From the NCBI GenBank assembly GCA_022605405.1, contig JABYQQ010000006.1:2591328-2655327 (forward strand): a stretch of DNA of 64,000 nt, written 5' to 3'. The notes below the pieces were generated by a model. It was not told the DNA's origin. It made no database searches and saw only the letters and a program-made list of their open reading frames with translations. The position numbers and the translations under genes were made by a program. Source of the DNA: Earliella scabrosa (Eukaryota; Basidiomycota; Agaricomycetes; Polyporales; Polyporaceae). Position 1 is the stretch's first letter. Every line of letters starts with the position of its first letter. Shown piece after piece: positions 23,220 to 34,751 of this stretch.

Positions 23220-24438
23220 ATGGCCTCTTTTCCGCGCTGGTTAGACAAAGCGAGGGCGACGGGAGCGAAACTTATAAGCTACGAGCCCGATGGCGTCCCG
23301 GCCTCCCAGAGGCGACGCAAGCGCGACGCCGAATACGCAGACATCCCGCCCTTTCTTCTCCCCTTGTCCGTCCGCGTCCGGCTCGACAAAGACCGCCGCA
23401 ACACCCGCTCCCGCGCAGCGCCATACGACAAGACCGTCGTGCCCGTAAGTCACTCCGTCGATTTTTCTCTCGTTCTCACGCGTTCCGCTCGGCTCGTGGT
23501 TATCGTGGCTGCCCGACCCGGCCGCGGTGACCGTGAGTGTGACCGTGAACGTGAAGAGAGTTGAGTTTGTGAAGGGCCCATGTCTACCGTGAAACTGACC
23601 GTGACGCGGTTTACAGCACAAGCTCAAGCACAACGACGACCACGACCGCCCCCGCGCCCACGCCCACGACAAAGCCAAACGCAAGCTCAAGATGCCTGCC
23701 GTTCTCAAGCGTCTTGCTGGCCCACCGATGTGCCCGATTGTCGTCGCACAGTACAAAGACGAATACCGCGGCGTCGGCCACGAGCGCGAGCTGCACTGGG
23801 CGCTCGTCGTTATCACCGACCGCGCAACACTCAGCGGGCCGTCCTTCCAGGCGTACTCGCAGAAGCGCCGTGTCCGCCGCACGTCGCGATCCCAGCACCG
23901 CTCCACCTTCATGAACGCGACTGGGAACGGGGCGACCAACACCTGGTACGGCACCCTCCGGCCCAACGAGAACAAGACCAAGAACCACGCCCACGAAAAC
24001 GCCCACGCGCACGGCGACAGAGACGGCTCCGGCTCCGACGCGGACGAGTACGAGATCCATTGGTACACGCGCTGCGCGCCGGCCTCGCTCTACGACGTGT
24101 CCGCGACCGTGCGCACGCTGTGCCTCGGGGGCGTGCAAGTTGGGGCGGTGCGCCTCGCCGACGTCGGGAAGCTGTGCGAGTACCTACGGAGCCACCCGCC
24201 AGTGCCCGCGCACGGCGGTTGGTCGTCGCGCGAGTACGTGCTCGAGCTGCTCGAGCTGCTCCGCCCGTTCAAGATGCTCCGCGCGGACCTGCAGCGCATC
24301 CACCTCAGCGCGCGCTCGGGCGAGCGCCGTGAGGTCGCGCTGGAGGATCTGCTCCCGGATTTGACCGAGGTGGGGCGCGCGACGCAGGAGAGCATCTTTA
24401 GGGAGGAGTTCAGGCCGTGTGTGCGCTACAGCTCGTGA
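23220..24438 (+). CDS. Unidentified basidiomycete protein with HWAL motif
   Basis: Two exons, 23220-23444 and 23617-24438, joined in phase 0, give 348 residues. The first exon is basic (ASQRRRKRDAEY). The second starts with a His/Lys-rich run and then a compact domain: CPIVVAQYKDEYRGVG, ELHWALVVITD, TWYGTL and EIHWYTRCAPASLYDV. It closes with a helical Leu-rich end (REYVLELLELLRPFKMLR). The HWAL motif and the repeated W-x-T/Y strands recall small fungal DUF families, but I cannot assign one with confidence. The 172-nt intron contains short direct repeats of gtgaccgtga. The TATA-like site upstream and clean coding frame suggest a real gene. Confidence 0.65.
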
Positions 24439-24759
24439 CTGGCTCGTGAGCGGTGGTGGACCGGGTTCGGTTCCTGATGGCTTTGGGCAGTCCGACGCTG
24501 GACTATGCAGAGTGTTGTACGTTGGATTGGAATGGACGTCGAGTTGTACGATGTTGTATCATCCTTGGGCGAAGAAACATGCCTTTCCTTTCTCGCGCGC
24601 GTGCTCAGCTGACGACGCCAAGTAACGCTATAGTAACTCAGGCCACAGCAGGCCAGGTGCAGAGTAAGAGGAGCGCACCGTGGCCTCGAGGTGAGCATCG
24701 CAAGTTCTAAGACATAGCAACGTACATATGCATGTACATGGATATCCTGACATTGTCGC
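24439..24759. other. Convergent 3' flanks
   Basis: Space between the stop codons of two convergent genes (24,438 and 24,760). No gene or repeat seen. Confidence 0.6.
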
Positions 24760-26272
24760 TCACTGTATCTCCGCCTTCCCCGCGTACCACGTCGGATCCG
24801 GCTCTTCCGGCGGATTGAAGGATTGACGTACTGCGTATGTGCCCAGCCTCGAATTGACACTCGCGATCGGCGTCGACGGAAACGTGGTGGGATCGTCGGG
24901 GTCCTGCAGAAGGGATATCAGTCCGGTCGTCGCGGGAGCCTTTGGCAACCAGATAGAGACAAGAACGCACATAAAGGGCGGGCCTCACCCACTGTATGGG
25001 CCCCACGGGCTCAGGTCGATAGGCCGGGTTCGAGGCGGTTTGGGTTTCCCTTCCCCGACGACGGAAGTACCGCCAGACGAGAACGGCACTCATGAAGAGG
25101 ACTGTGAAACCTCCTACGGCACCCCCGACGACCGGAGCAACCGAGCCTTTTGGTTCCCGCGGCACCGAGTCTGCCAGATTACCAGCGGGTGCGAGTGATG
25201 TGGAGCATGCGGACACAGTCGTCGTGGATGCAGGCTCGCTTGAGAGTCTTGCTGTAGCCTGCGTCGACATACCAACTCGCATGTGAGATGTCAACGACAT
25301 GAGTGGTGGCAACTCAGTCTCGGTCCTGGAGGTTGAAGACACATTGGTCGTCGAGTGGCGCTCCCCAGTGTGAGTGCTGTCAGGATGATCTGCACAAGGG
25401 AGTCGATGTTCGAGTATTCAGTGACTGGAGTCACATATGCTAATTGGGACGTACGCACTCTGCAGAGCGAGAGCAGACGCTCTTTTCTCGTCCCATCGGT
25501 CGTCCTGATCGGTGTCGATGGACATGAGAGAGCTTCGAATAGGCAGAATGCCCTCAGCCCGACAATAGACGGGACGTACGAGAAGGTCAAGATATGCCCA
25601 TGCCGGAAAGGTACTTTCGATAGGGATGTCCCTTGGAAAGCTAGCGGCGACATCATGTCCGGTCAGTTCCGCACTTATAGACGGTAGAAGTAGAACTGTA
25701 CACTCACGTGCTCCCTTTAAGGCTTTCGGGTGGACAGTCCTTGGTGAAGACGGTAAAGCTCCAATGACGACACGTTTGATTGGTGTTCAGAATAGTACGA
25801 AGTTTGCGGAAGACGTACTTCACGATACCCGAGCTCCCGCCATAGCCCTGGCAGGCTGCACATGCAGCAGCTAGCGAGTAATGCACGGTGTTGCACTGAC
25901 AGTTGAACAAATCGCCCCATCCTGGCCACGGTCCGCCGTACAGCCCCACAGACGTGATGGGCACAATATCCCATGCTGTAAGACGGGCCTCGTGAGTCAG
26001 AGGATATCTTGGTATACACGGCGTAGGAGACAGTGCGTACAGCCGCTCGGAAGGCAAGGAACAGTTGACCAGGATGCAACGAGGCATGGACTCTGGTACA
26101 TCGAGTTCCTCATCTAGCGCATTCACCAACGGAAGTCAGCTTATGCAGAAAATGGTCTTCAAGGGGCGAGCGTGCATACCCAGTCGAAATCGTGAAGACA
26201 TATCACAGAAGTTGCGCCTTGTCGAGGGCGTAGCTCCGCACCATGGGTCGCGGTGCCCCACCTCATCGTCAT
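24760..26272 (-). CDS. RQAA/CNTV Cys-rich single-pass membrane protein, copy 6
   Basis: A multi-exon gene with the family exon plan, read leftwards from an ATG at 26,272 (the real 5' end may lie further upstream). The motifs are LRPRQGATSVICLHDFDW, NSMYQSPCLVASWSTVPC, WDIVPI, CQCNTVHYSLAAACAACQG, KDCPPES, STFPAWAYLDL and DDRWDE. A Ser/Thr-rich stalk and a transmembrane helix (GGAVGGFTVLFMSAVLVWRYF) follow, then RPALY, an intron, DPDDPTTFPS and a C-terminal YAGKAEIQ. It is the first of five minus-strand copies and lies convergent to the gene at 23.2-24.4 kb. Confidence 0.7.
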
Positions 26273-26982
26273 TTCTGCAGCAGCAGGAGAGTGCGCGTTA
26301 GCTTTCTCGGGGATATGGACCCAGTGGAAATATACACCTGGGCGTGTTAGATCTGTCATGGCGACGTAGTGCTTCCACTACAAATTGAACTGCGTCCGGA
26401 TGTTTCAGTGGCAGACTCGGCGACGGCGCACAGAGCTTACACCAGATATGAGCTTGATCAAAGTAGCTCAAACCACAAGACGTTGTGAGCTCGTACTGTA
26501 TCACCCTGGTCGGTGGTGGCGACGTCTGCACATGGATCGACCTGTTTAGTGCTCCGCGAACGCCGAAGTGCGACAGTTCAGTGTATACGCAGCCTTGAAG
26601 GCCTATAGGGATGTGTATGAGGTCTTCAGAGGCCGATGCTTCAAATGAGGTGAGGTGGGTCAACGCAACCGCCGGCAACAACATCATTGGCATCGCATCA
26701 TGTATCCAGCGGGTCAGGGCGGAGCGACAGCTGCATTCTCGCGATGATGATCGGCAGGCCTACGATGTTTATTGAGTGGAACTGAGACTGAGAAGGTATG
26801 CTTAATGGGATGATCTTTGATGTAGATGGTGATATAGATAAAGGTGGATGCGTGCCCCTTGGCGTGCAGATCGCTAGTCTCCTTTCCGAGTGTACTCCAA
26901 TGTTCGCCACTCGAGCGTTCGAGCCCGCGCCACAGATCCGGGGGAGCTTCGAGCGGATGCTTTCGCCAGAACGGACTGCATC
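26273..26982. other. Intergenic stretch, no gene seen
   Basis: Between the 5' end of membrane copy 6 and the 3' end of the MYND gene. If copy 6 has a signal-peptide exon it should lie here: a good acceptor (gctgctgcag) ends just before its first ATG. No convincing exon could be assigned. Confidence 0.45.
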
Positions 26983-28004
26983 CTAGTTGGGGAACCCGGT
27001 GATCTCGACGAACTTGATGCATTTGCATGCCACCTTGTGTCGCGGCCAGTCGGCTCTCTGGCATGTCGTACTAGACACAACGAATGTTGAACGCGTGTGA
27101 GGCGTGTGATTGAAGGGAGAAGCATACCTGCAATACCTGATACAACATCCGGTTAGCCCGACCATGCCTCAGGAGCGCGACAGCACCTGCCACCCGCCGA
27201 TTCGCCCGGTCCCAGCAGTAGGCAAAAGCAACTCACCTTGTCAATTTGCATGCGCTGCAGCGTTTTTGCTCACCCTGCGAGCTCTGATCGGTCCGACACT
27301 TGGCGCAACTCGCGCTCAGCGGGTATACCTCCCTGGGGCCTCGCGGACGCGACATAGGGGGAACATGCGGGCCCATGAGACCTCCGTGGGTTTGGTTGAT
27401 GCGGTCATGTGTCTGCTTGAGCGAGCGTTGACAGGAAGGCTTATCCATATCGCACATGTGGTGGATCTGGCAGGGAAGTCTTGCATTCGGTGGACGTGAA
27501 GGAAAGAGACACTCACATATACGGGCATCCGGCATATGGGTAAGAACACGTAGTTTGCGAACTGCATCTGGGTCTCCCGCGCCGGTTGTCCTGTCAGGAG
27601 AGAGTGCGACCGTCAATATCAGATAACGTGGCGACCGATGGGATGCGGGCAGGCAGACAGCCGAAGAATGCACTAACCACAGAACTCGCACGACCACGGC
27701 TTAGAGTGCTTCATGTCAAAAATCATATGTAGCACCGTAAGGCGTGCGCTCTGGAAGTCGTCGTCTTTGGGGAGGTGCATGCGCACCAAGCCGTGCTGTC
27801 CGTTACTGCGATCTACCATCAGTCGTCGCCTCTCTGCACTATATACATACGGCGCACTCACCCGCCATAGATGTTGACCTCCACGTTCAGTTTTGTCTCG
27901 TCCTCCCACTCCTGCAGGGGGAGGCTGCCCGGGAGCTCGCCACGGTCGAGGGCGCGCAAGGCAAAGCCCATCGTCGGATAATCAGGATCAAATTCGGTCT
28001 GCAT
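26983..28004 (-). CDS. MYND-type zinc-finger protein with a 9-nt microexon
   Basis: Six exons, 27862-28004, 27678-27805, 27517-27590, 27237-27466, 27128-27136 and 26983-27070, give 223 residues. The C-terminus is a MYND finger: CAKCRTDQ, KRCSACKLTRYC, then STTCQRADWPRHKVACKC, with all expected Cys/His positions. The MYND core is completed only if the 9-nt exon (27128-27136, coding the end of Arg, Tyr, Cys and the start of Ser) is included; both flanking introns are GT-AG. The N-terminal part (ALDRGELPGSLPLQEW, FANYVFLPICRMPVY) has no family I can name. MYND domains usually bind proline-rich peptides. The frame upstream of the chosen ATG stays open without another ATG, so a 5' exon is possible. 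Confidence 0.75.
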
Positions 28005-28416
28005 CGTGTCGTAGGCAAGAAACGTCCAGCGAAGTCGACGGTTATGAGTTGATAGACTGATGGCAAGAGGATGGGAGTCCGGGGTGACGCAGCGACGCTC
28101 CCCAACCTAGCTCCCTTCGCAAGGTGACTTAGTCACGTGAACGTGACACAACGCGCCTGAGGGCGCCCAGCCGCCCCAGCGCGATCATCTCTACCCTCCA
28201 CAAAGCATTACAAGTCAGCACTCCAGCTCTGATGATACAAAAAAGTCAAATTGACTACGTAGGTGTCCGGCCAGCCATACCGCCGGTCCTGCGACGCAGA
28301 AAAAACAGTAAGTACTATACAAATTCAAGTTCAAGTCCGCCGGCGAGTCTTTTGAAGTGGAAGCCGAATTCTCCTGTTGTTTATTCTAAGCTCTCTTTGC
28401 GACCTGCTATCGTCAA
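28005..28416. other. Intergenic stretch, no gene seen
   Basis: Promoter side of the MYND gene and 3' flank of membrane copy 7. A cacgtg-containing segment at about 28,134 could be a bHLH site but is a single occurrence. Confidence 0.4.
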
Positions 28417-29790
28417 TCACGGCTGGATCTCAGCTTTGCGCTTGTACGACCCCAGCTCGCGACGCCCTTGGAAACTTCCGTTGCTACTGTCATCCGCCGT
28501 ACTCGTCGCCCATATATGACTCTTCGCGGGAGGGAAGGTGCTAGGATCGTCGGGATCCTGGCAAGCCATATCATCATTGCTGAGCATGATCGTTGAGTTC
28601 GGAATTGCTGATTTACGTACGTATAGGACACCTTTCGTTGGGGAATCCCAATGTCCATCACTGTGTGCGTGGTCCGTGCTCCCCGGCGCCGTGATGGTCT
28701 CTATGCGGGTTGCCCTTGAACGACGACGACGGAGCCATAGTACAACGGCGACACTTGCAAGAAGCAGGACCACGGCACCGCCTACAGCACCACCTACGAC
28801 GGGGCCCACGATGCTCTTCGATGGCGCTGTTTCCGACCTGCCCTGGGTAGCAGAGGGTGATACGGTGGTCGACACGGAGGTTGAAGTTGATGATGCAGAA
28901 GATGACGAGTGCGATTGAGAAAGGGCACTACCCGGAGGATCTAGTCGGGCAGACAATTGAAGGAGACACAGACAATGAGTTGCTGCAACGTAGATGAACA
29001 ACCGTAGTAGGAGTAGCTCACTTTGCGCGGCGAGATTGAACGCGGCCACGTTGTCCCACCTATCATCCTGTCGTCGAGCGAGTTAGACAGGCCGTTAAGG
29101 CTAGATGTAGAAAATCCGCACACGGAGGTCGAGATATGCCCATGCTGGTATCGCAGTTTCAGGAGGAATTGGTTCAGGAAAACTAGTACGTAACGTGTTG
29201 GTGCTGAAGACAATGGGACAGTGACGACCAAACACTCACTCTGCACCGTAGATGTTCTCCGATGGACAGTTCTCTTTGAACTCCGTGAAGCTAGCAGGAA
29301 AGGGCTAATGAGTCGAAGTCCACGAGTCTGTCATCAGAATCACGAGGGACGTACTTGACGATGCCCTTGCTCCCAGCAAGTCCCTGGCAGAAAGCACACG
29401 CAGCAACCATGGAGTAGTGCACAGTGTTGCACTGACACGCAAACAGATCGCTCCACGGCGTAGGACCAAGATAGGGCATTCCCACAGGCTCAGGGGGCCC
29501 AATGATCCATCCTAACGAGTCATTGAGTTCGGACTAGAGACGACAAGGTGAACATAAGTATTCATAGCACTCACCATTCGCTTGGCATGGGACCACTGTC
29601 CACGATGTCACCAGGCATGGACTCTGATTCTTGGAATTGGTCATCTATCCGCACATTGTGAGCGATTGCCGAGCCTAGATGAGGCGTATGTAGAATCGTA
29701 TACCCAGTCAAATTCGGGAAGACACGTCGCAGTCGTTGCGGCTTGTCGAGCGTAGATAGACCTGCCATCGAGACTCGGCGGCGGAGCCAT
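28417..29790 (-). CDS. RQAA/CNTV Cys-rich single-pass membrane protein, copy 7
   Basis: Read leftwards from ATG 29,790 (MAPPPSLDGRSIYARQ). Motifs are YARQAATTATCLPEFDW, NSKNQSPCLVTSWTVVPC, WIIGPPEP, CQCNTVHYSMVAACAFCQG and ENCPSENI. A Ser/Thr-rich stalk leads into the transmembrane helix GGAVGGAVVLLLASVAVVLWL and basic RRRRSRATR. The tail has GVLY, an intron and DPDDPSTFPP, and ends RKAEIQP, i.e. the family AEIQ end plus one residue. The last intron is a multiple of three without a stop, so intron retention would still be translated. Confidence 0.72.
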
Positions 29791-30827
29791 GGTCGCGAGC
29801 CGCCAGGGCTGTGGGGGTCCACTGTCGAGACAAGAGGTAAACCGTGGAAGTGAAAGGGGGCGTTGTGGTACGGGAAAGAGGAGTGCAGATCCTGATATCT
29901 GTTGAACTGCTCACATTATAGCATCCGGCGTCACTACATTTACATACCTGCAGGCGTTCTCGAGATCGTTGCTACCGCTTGTCGCGATGGAAGGTCCTAG
30001 TCACCTCCCGACGCCGAATCCTTCGACTTCTGGCATGGAAGCTCACACTTGAGGCTGCGCGCTGTGCATCTGAAGAGACAGAAGGTGTCGGAACACCAAT
30101 GGACGTGACGTCCACAGAGTGCTTCGATCGAGGTACAGGTCTGTGAGCCTTGAAGGGATCCAGAGAGCCTGCTTGCATGAGTTCGATCGGCCAGGCGTAT
30201 CGAGTAGTCATCGGTATGGCGTGTATGGCAAGTCTGATGCTCTGCAGTCAGCGCAGTCAGTGTTCGAGGGGATGACGTACATACATAGTACTCGTCCGCC
30301 TATGGTGAGACACGGATGCAATAATATTCCCACGTTGGGTGAGGAACGGACCTGCTTCTATCATGATAAACAGATTGATCAGCACCGGGACCCAGCAGGG
30401 TGCACAGCACGCCTTGTGAGTGGCTCTCGCAAGGCTCTGGCAGTCGAAAGAGACGTGTCCGTTAACTCAAGTGACTACTAGTAGCGCGTCCTGGGGTGGC
30501 CGCAGACATAGTAACAATCTCGGTCCGGTCAGGAACGACCTGGCAGCAACTATAGTAGCACTGATCCTCAAGGCATGCCGTTTGATGAATGCAGAACCCG
30601 CGGGGGAGTTGAGATAAAGGGGTGGAATGCGGTCGGAGACAACTCAGACTGACGCCCATGGACAAACAGCAGGTGGTCGTGGAACGATGGATCTTCGTCA
30701 TTGGGGACGGCACAGACAGGACCGAGCTATGAGACGACGTCGCTCACAATATTCAGCGTTAATAATTATTGTGGACATGGAACGCACGAAGACGAGCCAC
30801 TCGTCATGCCGCACGCATGATATTGTG
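29791..30827. other. Intergenic stretch, no gene seen
   Basis: About 1 kb between copies 7 and 8. Only short uncorrelated frames; no family motif or repeat identified. Confidence 0.45.
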
Positions 30828-32416
30828 TCACTGGATCTCAGCCTTGCCCGCATACCCTCCCAGCTTGGGATCATCCGTCGAGATGCCTTGACCAATGCCA
30901 TCTGCCGACGCGACTTCCGACAATGAGCCACCAGTCCACCTCCGATTCGGCCTCGGACTAGGCACTGACGGAAAAGTAGTGGGATCGTCGGGATTCTGTC
31001 AAAGTATCAGCCGACAAGGAACGACAATCAACGAAAGCCCAACGCACATAGAGTACAGTTTTGGTCGAGCGTTCCCATATACCACCCGAGTCACGATCTC
31101 CGACGCCTGCCTCCACGGTGGCGGTGGTCTGCTCCGGACCAGAGGTGCGACTACGTCTGCGACGGAGATATATCAGGAAGATAGCGCTCCCTGCAATGAT
31201 CAATGATGCAATCCCTCCGATTGTACCGCCCACAGCTCGACGGACGGCATCTGTTGACTGGGCTGGATTCGAGGTGCTCATAGTCGTGGTGGAATGTGAT
31301 ATGTCGCTCGACGACCGGGTCCCGCTCGTGAGGTTCATTGACGTTCTTGGGGCATCCGACGTGCTTCCACTAGATGACGCGGATGTCGAGGCTGTGGGTA
31401 TCTGAGCTGACGAAGAACCAGGAGAATTAGGGTGGTATGGCGGAGATGGCGATAGAGAAGTCGGCAAGGGCGTTGACGATGACTGAGAAGCAGGAACCGT
31501 GGGATATGGTGTGTATAGCACGCTAGATGAGGATCGAGAGGCTGGCATAGATAGCGTGGTTGACATCGAAGAGGCAGATTCTGGTTGTGACATCCAGTCA
31601 ACTGGGTAAGTGGGGTCGCCATCAAACGCTCACCCTTCGAGATAGCAGAACGTGCGAGGGTATAGTCCCAGAAGTCGTCCTAATCGGTTCTCACGTGTCA
31701 ACATATGTGAAGCATCGTCGATATAAGATGTACATACCACAAGATCGAGATACGCCCATGGTGGAAAGTCGGTCTCTACAGGGATCTTCTCAGGGTAGCT
31801 ATGGATGATCCATGCGCGACAATGCCTCAGTCCTGTTCCAACGTAACGACACCGTATGACTCACGCAGAGACCTTGATGACATCCCGTGGACAATCGTAA
31901 GTGAACGACTTGAAGCTACCGGACTGTCAGATCATCTGAACTTGTAGGACTTGGATAGGCAATACCCACTCGAGAATGCCCTCATTGTCAGTGTAACCTT
32001 GACACAGCGCACATGCGGCGAGAAGCGAGTAGTGTACAGTGTTGCATTCGCAACGATACACATTTCGGCTGTCCTTGTCAGGTCCGAGATAGGCAGGAGG
32101 GTAAGGAAAGAACGAGATTATCATGTCATCTAGACTATCGATAGTAGACGCTTGAAGAGGTCTTATTCAGTCTCAAGGCCGAACCATGCGTTTGAGGGCT
32201 ACTTACCGCTTGGGCTGCATGGCACAATTGACCAAGACGCTACGAGACACGGATCCTGCCCTTTCGAGTTTTTCAACTTCATAGGTCATGCAAGTGATCA
32301 ACGATTATTGTCCTGGGTACGAATACCCAGTCGAGAGTACATACCCAGTCGTACTTGCTGTAACAGTCGGCATTTGTGGCGGCCTGGCGTTTATGGACTA
32401 CAGAGCCGTTAACCAT
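30828..32416 (-). CDS. RQAA/CNTV Cys-rich single-pass membrane protein, copy 8
   Basis: Read leftwards from ATG 32,416 (MVNGSVVHKRQAATNADCY). Motifs are HKRQAATNADCYSKYDW, NSKGQDPCLVASWSIVPC, CECNTVHYSLLAACALCQG and a long Ser/Thr/Pro stalk (about 130 residues, the longest in the array). The transmembrane helix GGIASLIIAGSAIFLIYL and basic RRRRSR follow. The tail continues TVLY, intron, NPDDPTTFPS and ends GGYAGKAEIQ as in copy 6. Here the exon after the first intron starts with TTG (Leu) instead of the usual ATG. Confidence 0.7.
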
Positions 32417-33324
32417 CGCAATAGAAGTTCGTCAGTTGTAGGACCCAGAAGGGAATAGCGTATACGTGAAAGGGAAGGAGAGGACCTTGACACTGACCTT
32501 TTGAGGAGCCGGCCTATTGGTGGTGCCAGAAGTTCCCTGCCTGCGGTTCCGTCGCAACTCCCGCCCACAATCACGGTAGAGAGAGAAGCCCGACGAGGCT
32601 CGGTACTCGCTCATCGCGACCATCGTGTCGCCTTGTTGGAACTGTGTAGTATACCTGACGCGACGGATGCTGAGCATCTCGACCAGCATGTAGTACGAAA
32701 GCATTCATACCTCCGTCCCTTATGCCGCCCTTCAATTGCTCATTCATACCATCTTGTGTCTAGCGAGGAAGCATTGCGCAGTTGAGCTGAGATAGCTTGA
32801 GCGCATTGTGTGTCATGTTGATCATAGTTGTCCCCGAATCTACTACACGACAGCCGCGGCTGTCGGCCGGGTCCCATCTGTGTTCGGATTCCATGCTTCA
32901 GCACTCCGACTACCCAGCTCCAAAGGCGGTCAAAACTCACTTATACAGCAGAGACGGACACGGTTTCAATCATGATGAGCAGATGGATCAGCCGCCTATG
33001 ACGACAACCGCTTGTTCAAGACGCTGAGCCAGCGCACCTTCCTGAACCTCAACCAACACAGTGCCTGCATTGCCGGACCTTTGTAAGAACCCGACACATG
33101 TTACGGCAGTTGTGCGATACGAGTAAGTGATCCGACGCGCGTCCCCCGTCGCCTCAGTTCATCCGGCGCCCGTGGTTCCTGCGTGTCGACATGCAGGCAG
33201 TAGATCAGTGCGTAGCCCTTGCGAGTCTCAGAATGTACCTGTTCTTAGCCTGCAATGTTGATAGAACATGCTACATTGTTCGGGCCAGCGTAGAGCATTC
33301 GGACAAAGACAAGATGCACCGCGA
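32417..33324. other. Intergenic stretch, no gene seen
   Basis: Between copies 8 and 9. No coding frame with family motifs; no tandem repeat seen. Confidence 0.45.
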
Positions 33325-34751
33325 TCAGATTACCTCCCCCAGCCCGCGATAACGAGGCTCGTCCTGAGACGTTGAGTCCGTTACACCGCTGTTCGCAGAT
33401 GTTAACATCCCCGGGTCGGAGGAAGCTCGGGTCCCACCTCGACTCTCGGATTGTGCGGACGGATATGTGTTGGGGTCATCGGGGTTCTACAGGCCATCAG
33501 GTACCAAGTGACAAGTTAGCCCAATACTCTACCGTTGCACCATGACGAGCTGGAATACACAATGAAGACGTACATAGAGCGTAAGCGTCGCAGGGTGGAC
33601 GTAGTGGTCGTGGTAATCCATCCCTGCCGGAGGGAGCACTGCAACGACGGGGCGCTTCGATCGTCTGCGACGCAGGCAAAGGACGACGCCCGTGAGCACA
33701 AGCAGCAGCGCCGCGAGCCCTCCAACGGCGCCGCCTATCGCTGGACCGACAACACTGCTTGATTGCGTCGATCCGGAACTGTTGAGGTCAGCTGTAGGAG
33801 AAGCAGAGGCGGACCCTGCCCCGGATGCGGACTGGTTCGGTGATGCGACGGGCTGGCCGACGGTCAAGGACTGACTCGACGGCTGTAGAGTAGGGACCAT
33901 GAGGCTTGAGGTCGAGGAGTCCGCTGCATGGGTGCTGTCCGGAACATCTGCTAATCTCGTGAATCGGACGGAATCCCAAAGATGGAGGCTGGACGATATT
34001 GACTTCCCTTGCAGCGCCAAAGCGATTGCGCCTTGCTCATCCCACTGATCATTCTAGTGACGTTGTCAGACATCATGCATCAAGCGCCCCCGACCAATGG
34101 GTGGTGCATACCACAATGTCCAGGTACGCCCACGCGGGGATTGCCGTCTCTGGACGTATTTCTTGTGGATATCTGTATACTAATATAGCGAGCGCAACGC
34201 AATTTCAAGGGTGAGTGCAAGACTCACTCGCGATGCACTAGAAGGCCGGGTGGACAGGGAGACATGTGCACCGTGAGACTGCAAACCAACGCATCAGTGT
34301 GGGACTATCGGTTCATCGCATACGACCGTTCATGTACTTTTGGATCCCATCCTGTCCATGATAGCCTTGGCAAGCTCCGCAAGCAGCGAGTAGCGAGTAG
34401 AAAACTGTATTGCACCGACACTGAAATAGGTCACTAGTCGGACTAGGGCCAAGGAATGGGCCTCCTGGATGGATCGGCCCGATCACCCAAGGCTCTCCTT
34501 GAAACTGATCAGTTCGAGGCCGGACATTTAACAATAGTAGTTTCATACCGTTTGTACCCCGGCAAGGAACAATCGCCCACGAAGCGACGAGACAGGGAGT
34601 CTGGTCTTTCGAGTTCCTCATCTGTTTGAGCCGGCCATGAGTGAAGGATGTGTCGACTCTCGCGAAAGCCACGAACCCATTCAGATCCTGGTAGACACCG
34701 CACGGTCGTTGCACCTTGTCGAGGATGGAGTCGCGTCGGCGGAAGAGTCAT
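33325..34751 (-). CDS. RQAA/CNTV Cys-rich single-pass membrane protein, copy 9 (diverged tail)
   Basis: Read leftwards from ATG 34,751 (MTLPPTRLHPRQGATTVRC). Motifs are HPRQGATTVRCLPGSEW, NSKDQTPCLVASWAIVPC, WVIGPI and CRCNTVFYSLLAACGACQG. The stalk is Ser-rich, the helix is GGAVGGLAALLLVLTGVVLCL and basic RRRRSKR follows. The cytoplasmic part has LTLY, an intron, NPDDPNTYPS, and ends YRGLGEVI. This is the one inner copy whose terminal AEIQ has been lost, suggesting altered interaction or relaxed selection. Confidence 0.7.
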
